Of a stretch of DNA of 38,962 nt, positions 18,430-29,105 are shown in pieces. Below the pieces are notes generated by a model. That model made no database searches. It was not told the origin of the DNA and was given only the letters and a program-made list of their open reading frames with translations. This DNA is from Chara braunii (lineage: Eukaryota; Streptophyta; Charophyceae; Charales; Characeae), in NCBI GenBank assembly GCA_003427395.1, contig BFEA01000300.1:1213099-1252060 (forward strand), read 5' to 3'. Made by a program: the position numbers and the translations under genes. Within the stretch, counting starts at the first letter, position 1. Each line of letters starts with the position of its first letter.

Positions 18430-18500
18430 AGAAAGGTCTCTAGTAGCTCAGTGGATTAGAGCAAATGGTTGTTAAGTGCGCCGATTTTGAGTTTTTTTGT
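18430..18500 (+). mobile_element. tRNA-like fragment (A-box half of a SINE)
   Basis: tagtagctcagtggattaga followed by gcaa matches a tRNA D-arm / A box. The downstream B-box position reads cgattttgag, badly decayed, and a T7 run follows. It is probably a dead SINE head. Confidence 0.45.
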
Positions 18501-18627
18501 GGAGGATGTAGTAAGTCCAAAAAGTTTTGATCTTGAATTCGTGATAACAAGGCGCGACTTATACACTGAGTTCACCATTCACTAACCATTTTGTGTTTTT
18601 CAAATTTCGTACTTTGCGCAATGCTTT

Positions 18628-18870
18628 ATGGTTGTCCCTCAACGAGGATAAGGCAGTTTTTTATGAAGTTGTTTTATTCCATCAAGATTTTACCTCTGGT
18701 TATTAACAGTTTCATAATATATTAATCATTTTCACAATGTTTGTAGTTTTTTTCAATTTTGTTGTATTATATAATATGTATATATTTATTTATTTTTTTG
18801 GCTTTTTTACTTGTGTATATACTACCAGTAGAACCACATAATATGGCCTGTGTTGCACGAATACCATATC
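18628..18870 (+). repeat. Dispersed ~240-bp element, copy 2
   Basis: Direct repeat of 17452-17700, about 1.18 kb downstream. After the shared 'gttgcac' it continues with atatcgaaggtaaatgaaac, which resembles one arm of the palindrome attached to copy 1. Confidence 0.85.
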
Positions 18871-19015
18871 GAAGGTAAATGAAACTTGTTTGCATACCCA
18901 ATCCTCCAATTGCTACTCGTGAATTGCAGTTCCCTTGTTGAAATTACCCCGCAGCAAATTATGGATGTAAGTGGACCGGCCAAACTATAGAAAACATCGA
19001 GCATATGAAGTGTAT

Positions 19016-19018
<3 letters not shown>

Positions 19019-19088
<70 letters not shown>
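19019..19088 (+). repeat. (CT)n microsatellite, ~70 bp
   Basis: Pure CT tract in the same orientation as the two tracts in the EDM2-like gene, but without a following (GT)n. Confidence 0.97.
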
Positions 19089-19091
<3 letters not shown>

Positions 19092-19189
19092 GTCAATGAC
19101 TTGCTAAATTTTTGTGAAAGGTAATTTTGAAGTGAAGAAGATTGAACTTGTAAGCTTTTTGAAAACAGACGGTAACACTTTTAAGGTTT

Positions 19190-19900
19190 TAAAAATGTCG
19201 AGGGTTCCGCTTTACGTCAATATTGAACATCCAAGGAGTTTGAAATTGTGAATAAGATGTTGAAAATTTTGACAACATTTTCCCTCCCTGTTATGCATAT
19301 TAATGTTGAAGAATGTGAAATTGTTGCAATGGTGAAGATGCTGAAATTTTATGAATATAGATGTGGGACATTATGATTCTTCCCCCAAGAGGGTATTAAG
19401 TTTTTTCAGCATCTTCATCATTTTAGAGTTTTTAAAATTTTCAGTGTTTGATTGTTGTTGAAGGTTATAAAAACTTTGAACTGGTGAAGAAATCTTAAAA
19501 TTTTACATCCCTCTTCAGTTTTTCAGATGTATATTGCCGTTGAAGATTTTAAAAAAATTGAAGGGGCATTTAGTAATAACATTCCAATAAATTTGAAGTT
19601 GTGAAGGTGTTGAAACTTTGGAACAACCCTCCCCTCCTTGCAATGCATATCAATGCTGAAATTTTTGAAAATGTTGAAGTGGCGAAGATGTTGAAAATTA
19701 TAGTCTGTTTCAACCCTCCCCTCCTTGCAATGCATATCAATGCTGAAATTTTTGAAAATGTTGAAGTGGCGAAGATGTTGAAAATTATAGTCTGCCATGT
19801 AGAAAATTATTATCATTCCAATGCTGCTTTGTTTTTTTTTTAAGTAGCGTATGCACCATTTCAACATTTTTTCTATTTTTAAAATTTTTGAAATTTTCAT
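19190..19900 (+). repeat. AT-rich satellite-like tract with an 87-bp tandem duplication
   Basis: The unit starting caaccctcccctccttgcaa at 19624 is repeated from 19711 (period 87). Older copies are visible upstream: 'ccctccctgttatgcatatt...aatggtgaagatgctgaaattt' near 19280 and a decayed one near 19510. The recurring phrase gaagtggcgaagatgttgaa also links it to the 21.6 and 23.1 kb repeats. Confidence 0.85.
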
Positions 19901-21540
19901 TGTTTGGTTGTATATGCACATCAAAGATGAACACGCAAATGCAGAAGTCGTAAAATTTTTGCTAACACTTCGCTGATCAAGTGTGATTTATTAATATTTT
20001 GTCTATTGATAGTAATTCGATAGAATTGCTGCCGGATTTGTTTTCTGTTTTTTGCTTGCGGGACTGTTGTTTTGCATTATTAGGGTTTGTTTCACGAGCT
20101 TCGCTTTGAGTTGATCAGTGGTTGTGGTCTGACCCTTGGAACAACCGCATTCCGCTATATAAAGGGTTAATGTTGCTCATGTTTTTGGTAATTGGCACCT
20201 GCCCACCTCTTACCAATTGATAATTATGCATCAGGAGCATCGGCGCTCCATATAGCCAAATGCGGATGTTGCGACCCGGTCAGCAACCCAACCAACCTTT
20301 GTAGACAACATGCTTAAGGCCCTGGAAATGACTGCAAGAGATGAGAATTTTCGTGCCACTATTCTAGTGTTGAACGACTGACTAAAGAGTGATTGGAGGC
20401 CAGACGTATAGGTAATCTGCAAGAAAGGACTCTAAATAGTCGAGTTAGGTGCACAACTAATCATTTGTTCGACCGTTGTCCCCACTTTCCTCCCTCCTAT
20501 ACACTCAGCTCCTATCACCACAATCACCCCCTACCCCTTCAGCGGCATCCTCCGGGACATCATCCTCTCCCTTCTTTCACTACTTTTTCTCTGTCCTCCT
20601 CCTCCACTCTTCCTTCCTCGCCTTTTTATTATCAGCTTCACTGTCGTCATGTCCATCGTGATCCTTACATTTACTGTTAAATCAGCCATTACAAATGTCT
20701 CATCAACATAGACATTCCCCATGCTCACTACCACCTTTTAGACGGTATGATCACCATGCCCTCGAGAAAGTGAAAGATCTGCTTCGTCGCCATGTTCGTA
20801 GTCGTAGGCAACATCGTTATCACTGCCAATTTGTGCGACCTATTAAATCGACGACCTACAACGTTGCAGGATTGGTTGTGCACCGCACACAAGTACCACG
20901 GGATTACCGCCTTTTCTTCAAGGAATGAATAGTGGTAGATTCCGACATCCCCATGAGGAATGCAAAAGACTTCCCAGACCCCTTCCCTTCACACCCACTG
21001 TTACTGGAGCCAAGGATGTAGTAAGAGTGGACCCAATTTTTCACCTTGCTTGTTTTCCCATTGCAGTTCTCAACCTAAGCCGTGTAATGGCCCCACTTCT
21101 TTTCTGCATTCCAAAGGTGTTTCCAAAATGGATGTTGGGTCCGGTTCCCAGCAAAAAAATAGAGAAGAGGGTCAAAGACAGGGGTGTGGGTTGTCGATGT
21201 CCTTCGATGCTTGTAGCTCTTCTGGGTTTGGCCCAATCGTTTTGTCTTTTTGGTTACTTAGGGATGATGGGATACTAAAACTAGTTTCCAGCTGTAGACA
21301 GGTTGATGGGTAAATGACAGGTGGGTTTGTCTTTTTTCTGGGTTTGTTTTCTGTCGATGAAGTCCATTTTTTTTGGCATCCCAAAAAAAGATGAAGAGAC
21401 GGTCCACCCAAAGGGGCATAGGAGACTGGACACGGTTTCCAGGTTAGTGGAAGCTTTCTCACACCAATAGCTTGGAACCTTGTGTTTAAAAATAAACACA
21501 AGCGGTTATCGGGTACCTGAAAATTCAGGAATGAAAATTT
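19900..21540. other. No gene recognised
   Basis: Short open frames (up to about 117 codons) have no recognisable domain or splice-supported continuity. The only structured element noted is an inverted pair at 20141-20269. Confidence 0.5.
20141..20269. mobile_element. 129-bp element with imperfect 21-bp inverted ends
   Basis: aacaaccgcattccgctatat at the left (20141-20160 core) is inverted at about 20250-20269 with three mismatches. A nested TTGGTAA/TTACCAA pair lies inside. It may be a small MITE relic. The left arm also contains TATATAAAG, which by chance resembles a TATA box. Confidence 0.5.
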
Positions 21541-21576
21541 TGAAGTGAGCGTTTTGGGCAGTCTGAAATTTCTGAA

Positions 21577-21925
21577 TGGTTCTGAAGTGGTGAAAGGTTC
21601 GAAGACCCTGAAAACCACCTGTTTAGCTAGGCTGCATCCTGAAGTGGTGAAGGGGGTCCTGAAGTGATCAAGTGAGAGTTTCGGGCAGTCTGAAAATCCT
21701 GAGTGGTCCTGAAGTGGTGAAAGGTCCGAAGACCATGAAAACCACCCTTCACCACTTGAGGATGCAGCCTGGCTAAACAGATGGTTTTCGGGGTCTTCGG
21801 AGTTTTCACCACTTCAGGACTATTCGGGATTTTCAGACCCGAATGGTCCTGAACTGGTGAAAGGTCTGAAGACCCTGAAAACCACTTGTTTAGGCAGGTT
21901 GCATCCTGAAGTGGTGAAAGGTGTC
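21577..21925. repeat. Four-copy repeat cluster with one inverted copy
   Basis: The ~75-bp unit (tcctgaagtggtgaaaggtc, then 'gaagaccctgaaaaccac', 'tgtttag..aggctgcatcctgaagtggtga') is direct at 21577-21652, partial at 21704-21747, inverted at 21748-21822 and direct again at 21844-21921. The partial copy directly abuts the inverted one, giving a foldback of about 44 bp. Confidence 0.9.
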
Positions 21926-22444
21926 ATGAAGTGGTGATGAAAACTACAGCTGTTGTTAACCTTCTCTCAAATAGAAAGTAAAAACTTCACAGAAACCGTT
22001 TTGAGTGCAAGTGTCACTAATAAGCCTCCACTTCGTGCAATTGAATCCCCTGTTGCTAATCCGCTTTAGACTGATCGTTTCCCCACTTAAATGATAACGA
22101 CCCACCCTTTGAACCTTAATGAAATTTCAATTTCTCAACGCATGGTAGTTTGCTGAATGTTGTTTTATCATTCATCCATTTTTTATTCCCCGACCTACAT
22201 TTTATTCCTTTCCCTCGTCCATACCTCCACTCACGTAACTCTCACGTAAAGCTTCCTTACTCACATTGTGTTAGTATTCTTGGTTTAATTATCAGACTAA
22301 CCCTCTGTTTTTTTCACACATGCCCACGTTCAGTGCAAATGGACGACCATCATTAAAGTCAAATTTTGCACAATACTAAATAGTAAATATCCCTCTTTTT
22401 TTACTCTGCCTCTTTTCTATATGGGTCTGCTAAAAATGCACGAG

Positions 22445-22850
22445 GATGTGGGCAGCTTTGCTTAACGACAATCAATATGGCAAACATTATATGCGAGAGA
22501 CATAGTAAAGAGGGACATAGTAAAGAGGGAGCAACAATATGACTTTAAAAAAAAAAAAAAAAGCAATAAGCATAAGCAAAAATATAAAATACAAAACAGA
22601 ATGCATAATAAGACATCAATATCACGGTTTTTATATGTTTTTATGATCTTTGTTGTATAATAACTTACGATCAAAGATTTCATTTCAATGTTGAATTTAC
22701 CCGTTTCGGTGGAAAAAAAGTGATTCCGTAGACAATTTGCATGTAGAAAAAACAAAGGTCAAGTAGTTTATTTTAAATTGGGAATTGCTCATCTGAGTGG
22801 AAAGAGGATTGTTATGGTGACTGACAGACACTTGGTGGAAAAAGGGTTGT
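22445..22850 (+). repeat. Dispersed repeat, second copy of the 4.2-4.7 kb element
   Basis: Matches in order to intron 2 of the EDM2-like gene: 'gtgggcagct...caatcaatatggca' at the start and 'gctcatctgagtggaaagag', 'gattgttatggtgac' at the end, with an A-tract insertion near 22550. Confidence 0.55.
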
Positions 22851-23914
22851 TATGTAGATAATTGTATGTAGAAGAATAAAATCATACAATGTTGCAAATT
22901 TGGAGCTACTCATTTGGATGAGAAAAATGACTTTCATGATTTTGAAAGGTTTTAAGTGTTTCATGTTTCGAACATCTTTCTTAGATAGCTTTAGACCTTG
23001 TAAAGTTTATTTATCACATCACAATCCTTCATGATTTTTAAAGGAGAGTTTTGAAGTGGTGAATATCTTAAAAGGTCCTTAATTGACACATATCTAGAAA
23101 TGCCTTGAACTGGTGAAGATCCTAAAAGGTCATAACCTGACAAAGTTATTTGACGAAATCGATGTGTTAAAGATCCTAAGTTGTTCTGAAGTGGTGAATA
23201 TCCTCACAGTCCGATTAAGATGACAATTGCCCCCATGAAAGAAAAAAAAAATCAATAAAAGTCGATAAGCAAAAATATACTGTTGAGTGACTTGGAAATC
23301 GGGAAGGATTGAGGTCGTCAACAAAGTGCACTTCATCCTAATACAGTATGAACTTTGAAGTTCATAATTTTTTGATCAACATTAGCTCTCTATAAAATAT
23401 CAACAATCTGTTTTCGAAATGTGTCATTTACAATGTATAAATAATTGTAGAGCAAAGCGAGATGTTGAAGAATCTGTAAAATAAAGAATGTTTGAGGCTT
23501 TGAGCCTTAATCAATTGTCCATAGGCAACCACGAGACACTCGAATCACCATGTTTAAGGTGTTGTCGTATAAATGTTGATGAATGTGTTGAAGGCCATAA
23601 GCATGCACTTCACTAACTTCTACCTTATTATTCAAAATATAGTAATTACTAATTAGGAAGACTGATATTATATTTAGGTAAAAACGATAGTGTTGAGAGA
23701 GAGACCATCGAGGGAGAATGCATTACATTTAGAATCAAACACCTACACCATCAAACATTTACCTATTGATAGAGCGCAATGCTGGCATAATTAAGAGTAC
23801 AGAATACTAAAGACAACTTATTAGAAAGTTGTGTCAACCTATGTAGCAATGATCACCGTACTAACCAATAGTTTATAAGGTGGGTGTTTATAACTGGCAC
23901 CAATTGGAAGTTAG
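22850..23914. other. AT-rich, no gene recognised; decayed repeat phrases
   Basis: Three loosely spaced copies of '(t)gaa(g/c)tggtgaa(t/g)atc.taaaaggtc' between 23040 and 23215 relate to the 21.6 kb cluster. Nothing else is recognisable. Confidence 0.5.
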
Positions 23915-24402
23915 AGGACCCGTAGTACCTGCCTAACTCGAAAGAGACCTGGTAACAGGAAAGCACTGACTACTTCGCCAGTAGGGACGGGGTCTAGGTA
24001 TTTGCTTAGCCTAAGCAGGTTTTACTCTACACAGCCTGAAGGAACAACTCCCTTGGATCCCGGAGTGGATGTGACCGAAAATTTACGGTATGGAGTTGAC
24101 TCTTTACTAGGCCTTTGGATTCACATTTACAAAAAACCCGTTCGGGTTTACTATGATCTTGGAGGTTTTCAACGAAACATCGGAATCTGGATAATCGCAT
24201 ATAAATTATCACAAATGGTGACTCCGGGCTCCGATCAAACAACTATTGACGGTACCTCACTTGAAAAGCTTTTGAAGCCTCGAGACGCGATAGTCAAAGG
24301 AGAATTTGAATGGGGAGCAACTAGTATTCCGCCGAAACCTGGGAAGAACGAAAAGCGTCCACTGGGAGTATCATGCTTCTAGGACAGGATCGTACAAGTT
24401 TG
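23915..24402 (+). pseudogene. Group II intron reverse transcriptase fragment, probable NUMT
   Basis: The frame is open from 23915 to a TAG at 24379-24381. Near its end it reads YKLSQMVTPGSDQTTIDGTS, then LEKLLKPRDAIVKGEFEWGA, then PKPGKNEKRPLGVS. After the TAG the same frame continues DRIVQ. This is the N-terminal (RT0/RT1) part of a group II intron-encoded reverse transcriptase, in which PKP..KKRPLG is followed by F/IQDR(I/V)VQ, so the TAG sits where Gln (CAG) is expected. Homology stops after IVQ; the finger-palm catalytic YADD, maturase and endonuclease domains are missing. Sequence before the frame (agttagaggacccgtagtac) looks like intron RNA rather than nuclear repeat. Mitochondrial origin is inferred from the resemblance to plant and algal mitochondrial intron proteins. 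Confidence 0.8.
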
Positions 24403-26225
24403 GACAAGGGTAAGCATATGGGCGCAACATGAATATTATTTTGTGCTTTGCCTTCAGGAATGTTGCAAAGAGTTTAAACAAGATTTATGAGATTTAAGCC
24501 ACATGTGCATCCGAAGTGAATTTGATTAACCAAAAATGCATTTTGCATTTTGCTGAAGCTAAAAGTGACTGATACCGAGCTTTGGAATATTAAAGGCGGT
24601 ACCGACACCATTCTTTGTCCTGTGGACCAGATGGAGTCTAATTGTGCTTCACATCTCAACTGTAGCACTGCTTTTGCCTCTGCATTACTCCTCCTCTTCC
24701 TACTCCTACTCCTACCTTTACTACTATGTTACTACTACCATTATCAGAATGTCACATAATTATGGATCCATTTAAAGTGAAAGTTTTCACAAATGGATTA
24801 AAAATTAGGTCCATATAATTATCAATACTTCGTAAACAACACAATCTTCCGTTGCTTACATTTTGTTCAAAACCAACGTGCATGATTTGAGTAATTTGTA
24901 TCTTTTTTGTAGTGAAAAAGATAACACCTGTAATAAAAATACAAACTCCTCCATGTGACCAAATCATATTCATTGGTGCAGAAGGTTTGAATGGAAGCAA
25001 TACTGCAAAAAAAAAAAATTGTTTGTCATCTTGGAACATTAAAACTAAAAAGCAACATACGTAACATATTTGCAGGAACATCAATCTTAGGTGTTAAGTT
25101 GTGACAAAAGTAGGAGAACCCTAGTATACATCATGTGCCCACATATGAAAAGGAACTGCATTTATTTTCCATAAAAAACACCATTATCAGCCAAATAGAG
25201 CGCCTGATAATTACAATTTCATCTAAAGTGAAAGTTGCCCCTGAAATAACTATAATGACCGGGTGTTCTATTTAGGTAACAACAACATTTTTATTGTTTT
25301 TGAAGTCCTTGCATCATGTGTCTGTCTGAGAGAGAGGCACGACGCACACATATGTTCGTGCACGTGAGAGTGTCCGGGGTAAGGGAAGGTGGGACATTCG
25401 ACAGAACGTCGCGTTTCTCCTCCCCACCATTTTGTTTTTTTTTTATACCACTACTACTACCACCACTACGACTACTACTCTGAACGGGGTGTTCTACGAT
25501 GAATCTAGCCATAATTTTGGGCCTACATTCGCTTTTGTTTTTTTCTCTGCCTTTCACAAGTAAACGCGAAGTTCATCTCTTCGTCAAAGTTTAACGCCTC
25601 GGGGGAGGTACGACAACTTTTTTTTTTTAATAATAATAATAATTAAAAATAGATAAATAAAGTATATAATTTTGAATCCAGCTACATCAACCCTCATTGA
25701 GGTTTAAATCATACTAGTGCTTCGTTGAATTTATCTAGCCAATACATGTGGAAGGGGGTTGTTGTAGTTTTTGGGTTTCTTTTATTTTCTTTGCAAATCT
25801 TCCTAGTGCCTTGAGAGGGAGGCGGGGCATATTCCACGTCGTGCATCTAACTGCATCTTCTTGTATCCGATCGCCATCACAACATAAGGGATGTTTTTTT
25901 TTTTTTTTATCTTCTTTGTATGTTGTTCATTGGACCGCCTTCATAAAGGCTGCAATCAAACTGCCACCTTGTAGATTGCATCTGATGGATATTACGATGT
26001 CAGAATTTAATTTATTTATTTACTTATTTTGCTAGGCGGCTAGTTGTTCGATAGGGAGACATCTCCCTCAGACCTCTCCGGGACACAGTCAGGGAGGAGT
26101 TGTCCGAAATCCCAGATAACGAATTTTTATTAAAAAAAATAAATAAAAAAACGGGGGGAGCGGGTGCGCACCACTAGGGGACCCCCCTTAAAACATTCAA
26201 GGCTCTCCTAAGCGGGAAAAAAAAA
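24403..26225. other. No gene recognised
   Basis: AT-rich intergenic sequence with A and T homopolymers. The open frames are short and carry no identifiable domain. A 20-nt match (ataatgaccggg.gttcta) to the 96-bp element in EDM2-like intron 1 occurs near 25253. Confidence 0.5.
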
Positions 26226-26258
26226 AAACAATGACAGAGTGTGGGGTGTGGTGGTGGG

Positions 26259-26560
26259 GATTTTATCAAATCAATCGATTTGACAAAATCCTGATTGAGT
26301 GATTAATTAATTGATTAATTGATTGATTAATTGATTGATTGATTTATTGGTTGATTTCCCCTTGCACTCAATCAATCAATACAATCAACCAATCAATCAA
26401 CCAATCAATCAACCAATCAATCAATCGGGATCCCGTCGAATCGATTGATTCGATAGGATCTTGATCACGATCCTATCGAATCAATCGATTCGATGGGATC
26501 TGGATTGATTGATTGATTGATCGTATAAATTGATTGATTGTATTGATTGATTGATTAAGT
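26259..26560. repeat. (GATT)n / (AATC)n tracts around 32-bp quasi-palindromes
   Basis: Tetranucleotide tracts in both orientations enclose 26429-26460 and 26469-26500. These two 32-bp sequences are inverted copies of each other with one mismatch across an 8-nt loop (TTGATCAC), and each is itself nearly palindromic (GATCC..TCGAATC..GATTCGA..GGATC). A decayed relative lies at 26259-26290. Confidence 0.9.
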
Positions 26561-26616
26561 AAGTGAGTGGGTGAGTGAGTGAGTGAGTGAGTGAGTGAGT
26601 GCGTAAGTGAGTGAGT
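26556..26616 (+). repeat. (GTGA)n microsatellite
   Basis: aagtaagtgagtgggtgagt and continuing gtga units; it is an extension of the tetranucleotide block and gives artefactual Ser/Leu/Thr-repeat open frames on the - strand. Confidence 0.95.
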
Positions 26617-26689
26617 GCGAAAAGTAAAAAGCAGAGAAGGGAGAGGAAATTTGGACGTTGACAACCATGACGAGAACGTGGGGATGGCG

Positions 26690-26900
26690 ACGTGGTTGCA
26701 CCGGCGAGGGAGGACATGGCATAAAATAGGAAAGGGATGATGAAGATGAAGAGGAGGAAGAGGAGGACGATGGACACACTGCCCAAAAGGACAAGGTAGG
26801 TGATGGCGGCGACGAGGAACCTCTGCAGGAGGAGGGGGAAGAGGGGAGGAGGACGGTAGGGCGGAAGAAGAGCAGGAGGACGATGACAATGGGTAGCCTG
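26690..26900 (+). repeat. Purine-rich (GAGGA)n tract
   Basis: Mixed gaggag/aggaag sequence with 'gacgat' interruptions. It produces long Ser- or Pro-rich frames on the - strand that are compositional artefacts. Confidence 0.8.
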
Positions 26901-26951
26901 TCGAACCTCCACCGTCACTACGATCAACCCAACTTTTTTATTTATTTATAA

Positions 26952-26983
<32 letters not shown>

Positions 26984-27245
26984 TATCTATCAATCAAATG
27001 AAATGACAATCCAATCGAATAGATTAATTCGGTAAGATCTTGATAGTTTAGTGCATGTTTTGCCGATTTATTCGATTCGAAATTTGACATGTTTTTTTTT
27101 TGCCTTGTTACTTGAGTTTAATTTAATTTCAATATTGAAAACCCTTCCCTTTATAAACTTCAGGAGACTTACAACGTTTGATTCTGGAAGCAAATTGTGT
27201 GACCTTTTGTCGGTCGATTCCAGTACAACGACTTAGGGTATCAAG

Positions 27246-27296
27246 ATCCTGTCGAATTAATCGATTTGATGCGATCGCCATCTCATTTGATTGATA

Positions 27297-27335
<39 letters not shown>
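27246..27335. repeat. Quasi-palindrome relative plus (GATT)n
   Basis: gatcctgtcgaattaatcga followed by 'tttgatgcgatc' is a diverged member of the 32-bp family at 26.4 kb, and (attg)n follows at once (27290-27335). Another decayed member lies near 27010-27045. The association of motif and tetranucleotide tract is therefore repeated. Confidence 0.75.
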
Positions 27336-27379
27336 CGACTGGTTGAAACAAAAAGAATCGGGGGAGGGGTGGGGAAAGT

Positions 27380-27645
27380 AGTATGAGGAGGAGGAAGAGA
27401 ATGATGATGACGACGAGGAGGACAACGAGGTAGAAGAAGAATAGGAGAGGGAGGAGGAGGAGGAGGACGTAGAGGAGGTAAGAAGAAGGCAAGGAGGAAG
27501 AGGAGGAGGAGGAGGAAGAGGAGGACAACGAGGAGGACGAGCAGAAGAAGAACGGGAGAGGAGGAGGAGGACGGCGATGAGGAGGAGGAGGAAGACGAGG
27601 AGGAGGAGGAGAAAGAGGAGGAAGAAGAGGAGGAAGAAGAAGCGG
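27380..27645 (+). repeat. Polypurine (GAG/GAA)n tract
   Basis: About 265 bp almost entirely of gaggag/aagagg with a few gac interruptions. It could adopt triplex or H-DNA conformations. The - strand poly-Ser frame through it is not considered a gene. Confidence 0.93.
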
Positions 27646-27699
27646 TATCAGAGCAGAAACCCTTATAACGGTATTTTCCTGATAATTTTAATATCGACA

Positions 27700-28260
27700 T
27701 TGTCTGACAATAGTGAAAGGGTTTTGACTCAATAAGGTTGACGTGCTTGCCATAAGTCTATTCAGACCTACCTATGACCAAGAGATTAACACTTTCGGAA
27801 CCTAAGTCCGCATTCAAAAAAATAGCCGCGAGAACCGAGAGCGTGACCGACTTCTCTCTGCGTATGGTAAGGCCACATGAATGGAGGGGTGTGATAATAA
27901 AACTTACCTTATTTGAAATAATAACACGCATCTGCTAAGCATCGCGATTCAAAGCCCTAAGGGCTAATAGGGATCATCGCGCGAGGGTGTGCGGCCGTTG
28001 CACGAGGAAAGACGAGCTATTCAAAATTTTAAAGTCTTGGACCTCTGTTCGGCAAGTGTTTAGCTAAATCAGAGGTCCAGTGAGAGGTGTCGACCCGACA
28101 CCAATGATGTTGGAGCTTGGTCTAGCCATCATGATGGAAAGTCGCCCTGTGTGAGGATGACGTGCATAAATCGAGAAAAGGTCCAAAATATTTTTTCGAT
28201 CTCTGAAGGAATCGAACTCGGGGCTGTATTCCAACATTTCGTGGCTGACGAAAGAAGGAG
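27700..28260. other. Structured noncoding stretch with 10-bp hairpin and tRNA-like B box
   Basis: TGGACCTCTG (28038-28047) pairs perfectly with CAGAGGTCCA (28070-28079). On the - strand, 28207-28240 reads gttggaatacagccccgagt followed by tcgattcc, matching the B-box region of SINE family A. No protein-coding gene was recognised. Confidence 0.6.
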
Positions 28261-28589
28261 CGGGGGGGAAATGCCGTTTTTTTTCTTAGGTTTTGATTGG
28301 TTCGTTTTTTTTTTATAGATTTTGTTTAGAACGTTATATTTATTTTTGTTAGATTTTCTTTTTTATATACATTTTTCCCTTTTACATTCCTACATGTCTT
28401 ACTTCCACGAATCGTGGGATTTGTTCGGTACTCGTTCGTTTTGACGGACGGGCTGAAAAATAAAGAAAAATAAAAACCTAAACTGAAGTGCCACATGACG
28501 CCTACAGAAGTGAAAGTGACTTATAGTCCCCAAAGGCTGCAGCGGGCGCCCGTTTTCATGGGCAGCCCAAGTTACATATGAATTTTTTT

Positions 28590-28770
28590 GGGTTATATTG
28601 TTTTGGGGTTTTTCTAGGAAGATTTTCATGAACAGCAGTTTACCCCGGCATGACGTCCCGGATTCCCGGGCATGGAAANAAAAAAAAAAAAAAAAAAAGG
28701 AGGAGGGTCTTTTCCACGCTCTCTGAGAGGAGCCCAAATCCGGGATGTTTTCTTTTTTTGAGAGTTGGCT
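28590..28770 (-). repeat. Dispersed element, inverted copy
   Basis: On the - strand: ttgacagccaactctcaaaa, then cccggatttgggctcctctc, an A/T tract with an N at 28679, then ccatgcccggg and catgaaaatcttcc. It corresponds to bases 1-180 in opposite orientation. The N marks an unresolved homopolymer. Confidence 0.8.
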
Positions 28771-28929
28771 GTCAAAGAGGGGAAAGGTGAGTGTAAATGA
28801 ATTTTAAAAGGACTAAAGGAATTTAAAGCGAGATGCCTTAGTGTGTGATTTATTTAGTTTTCTTTTATCGTCAGTTCCATGAAGACTTCTGATATGGCCC
28901 TCTGCCAAAAGTCGTTTGCATTGCAATTT

Positions 28930-29105
28930 GTTTGTTTGTTTTTTTTTGCTTTTTTTTTTTTGCGCTGGGGCTGCCCGGACCCGTGTCCGGGGTTCATTTC
29001 CCGCCGGTCACCCGGTCGCCAATCGGGCGTGAGATCGGGACCCGGGCGCCCGGGATTTTTCCCTAGTTTTTTTTTTTTTTTTTTCACTTTTTGCTTTTTT
29101 TTTTT
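28930..29105. repeat. GC-rich block between T-tracts
   Basis: A 90-bp GC-rich sequence (gctgcccggacccgtgtccg, then ggggttcatttcccgcc, then gacccgggcgcccggg) is bounded by long T runs on both sides. ggggttcatttcc resembles a pol III B box, so this may be an A-tailed retroposed sequence; the evidence is weak. Confidence 0.45.

Noticed and set aside
17452-18870. Direct repeats at 17.45 and 18.63 kb as LTRs of a short retrotransposon
   Set aside because: They lack TG...CA ends and a primer-binding site, and the sequence between them is a MITE plus a SINE fragment.
27257-27700. Poly-Ser frames on the minus strand at 26.5-27.7 kb
   Set aside because: These are produced by the polypurine tract and (GATT)n; no conserved domain or start context.
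1-28770. Inverted copies at base 1 and 28.7 kb as terminal repeats of one 28-kb transposon
   Set aside because: A third copy at about 1500 is in the same orientation as the first, the flanks differ, and no transposase lies between, so a dispersed repeat is the simpler reading.
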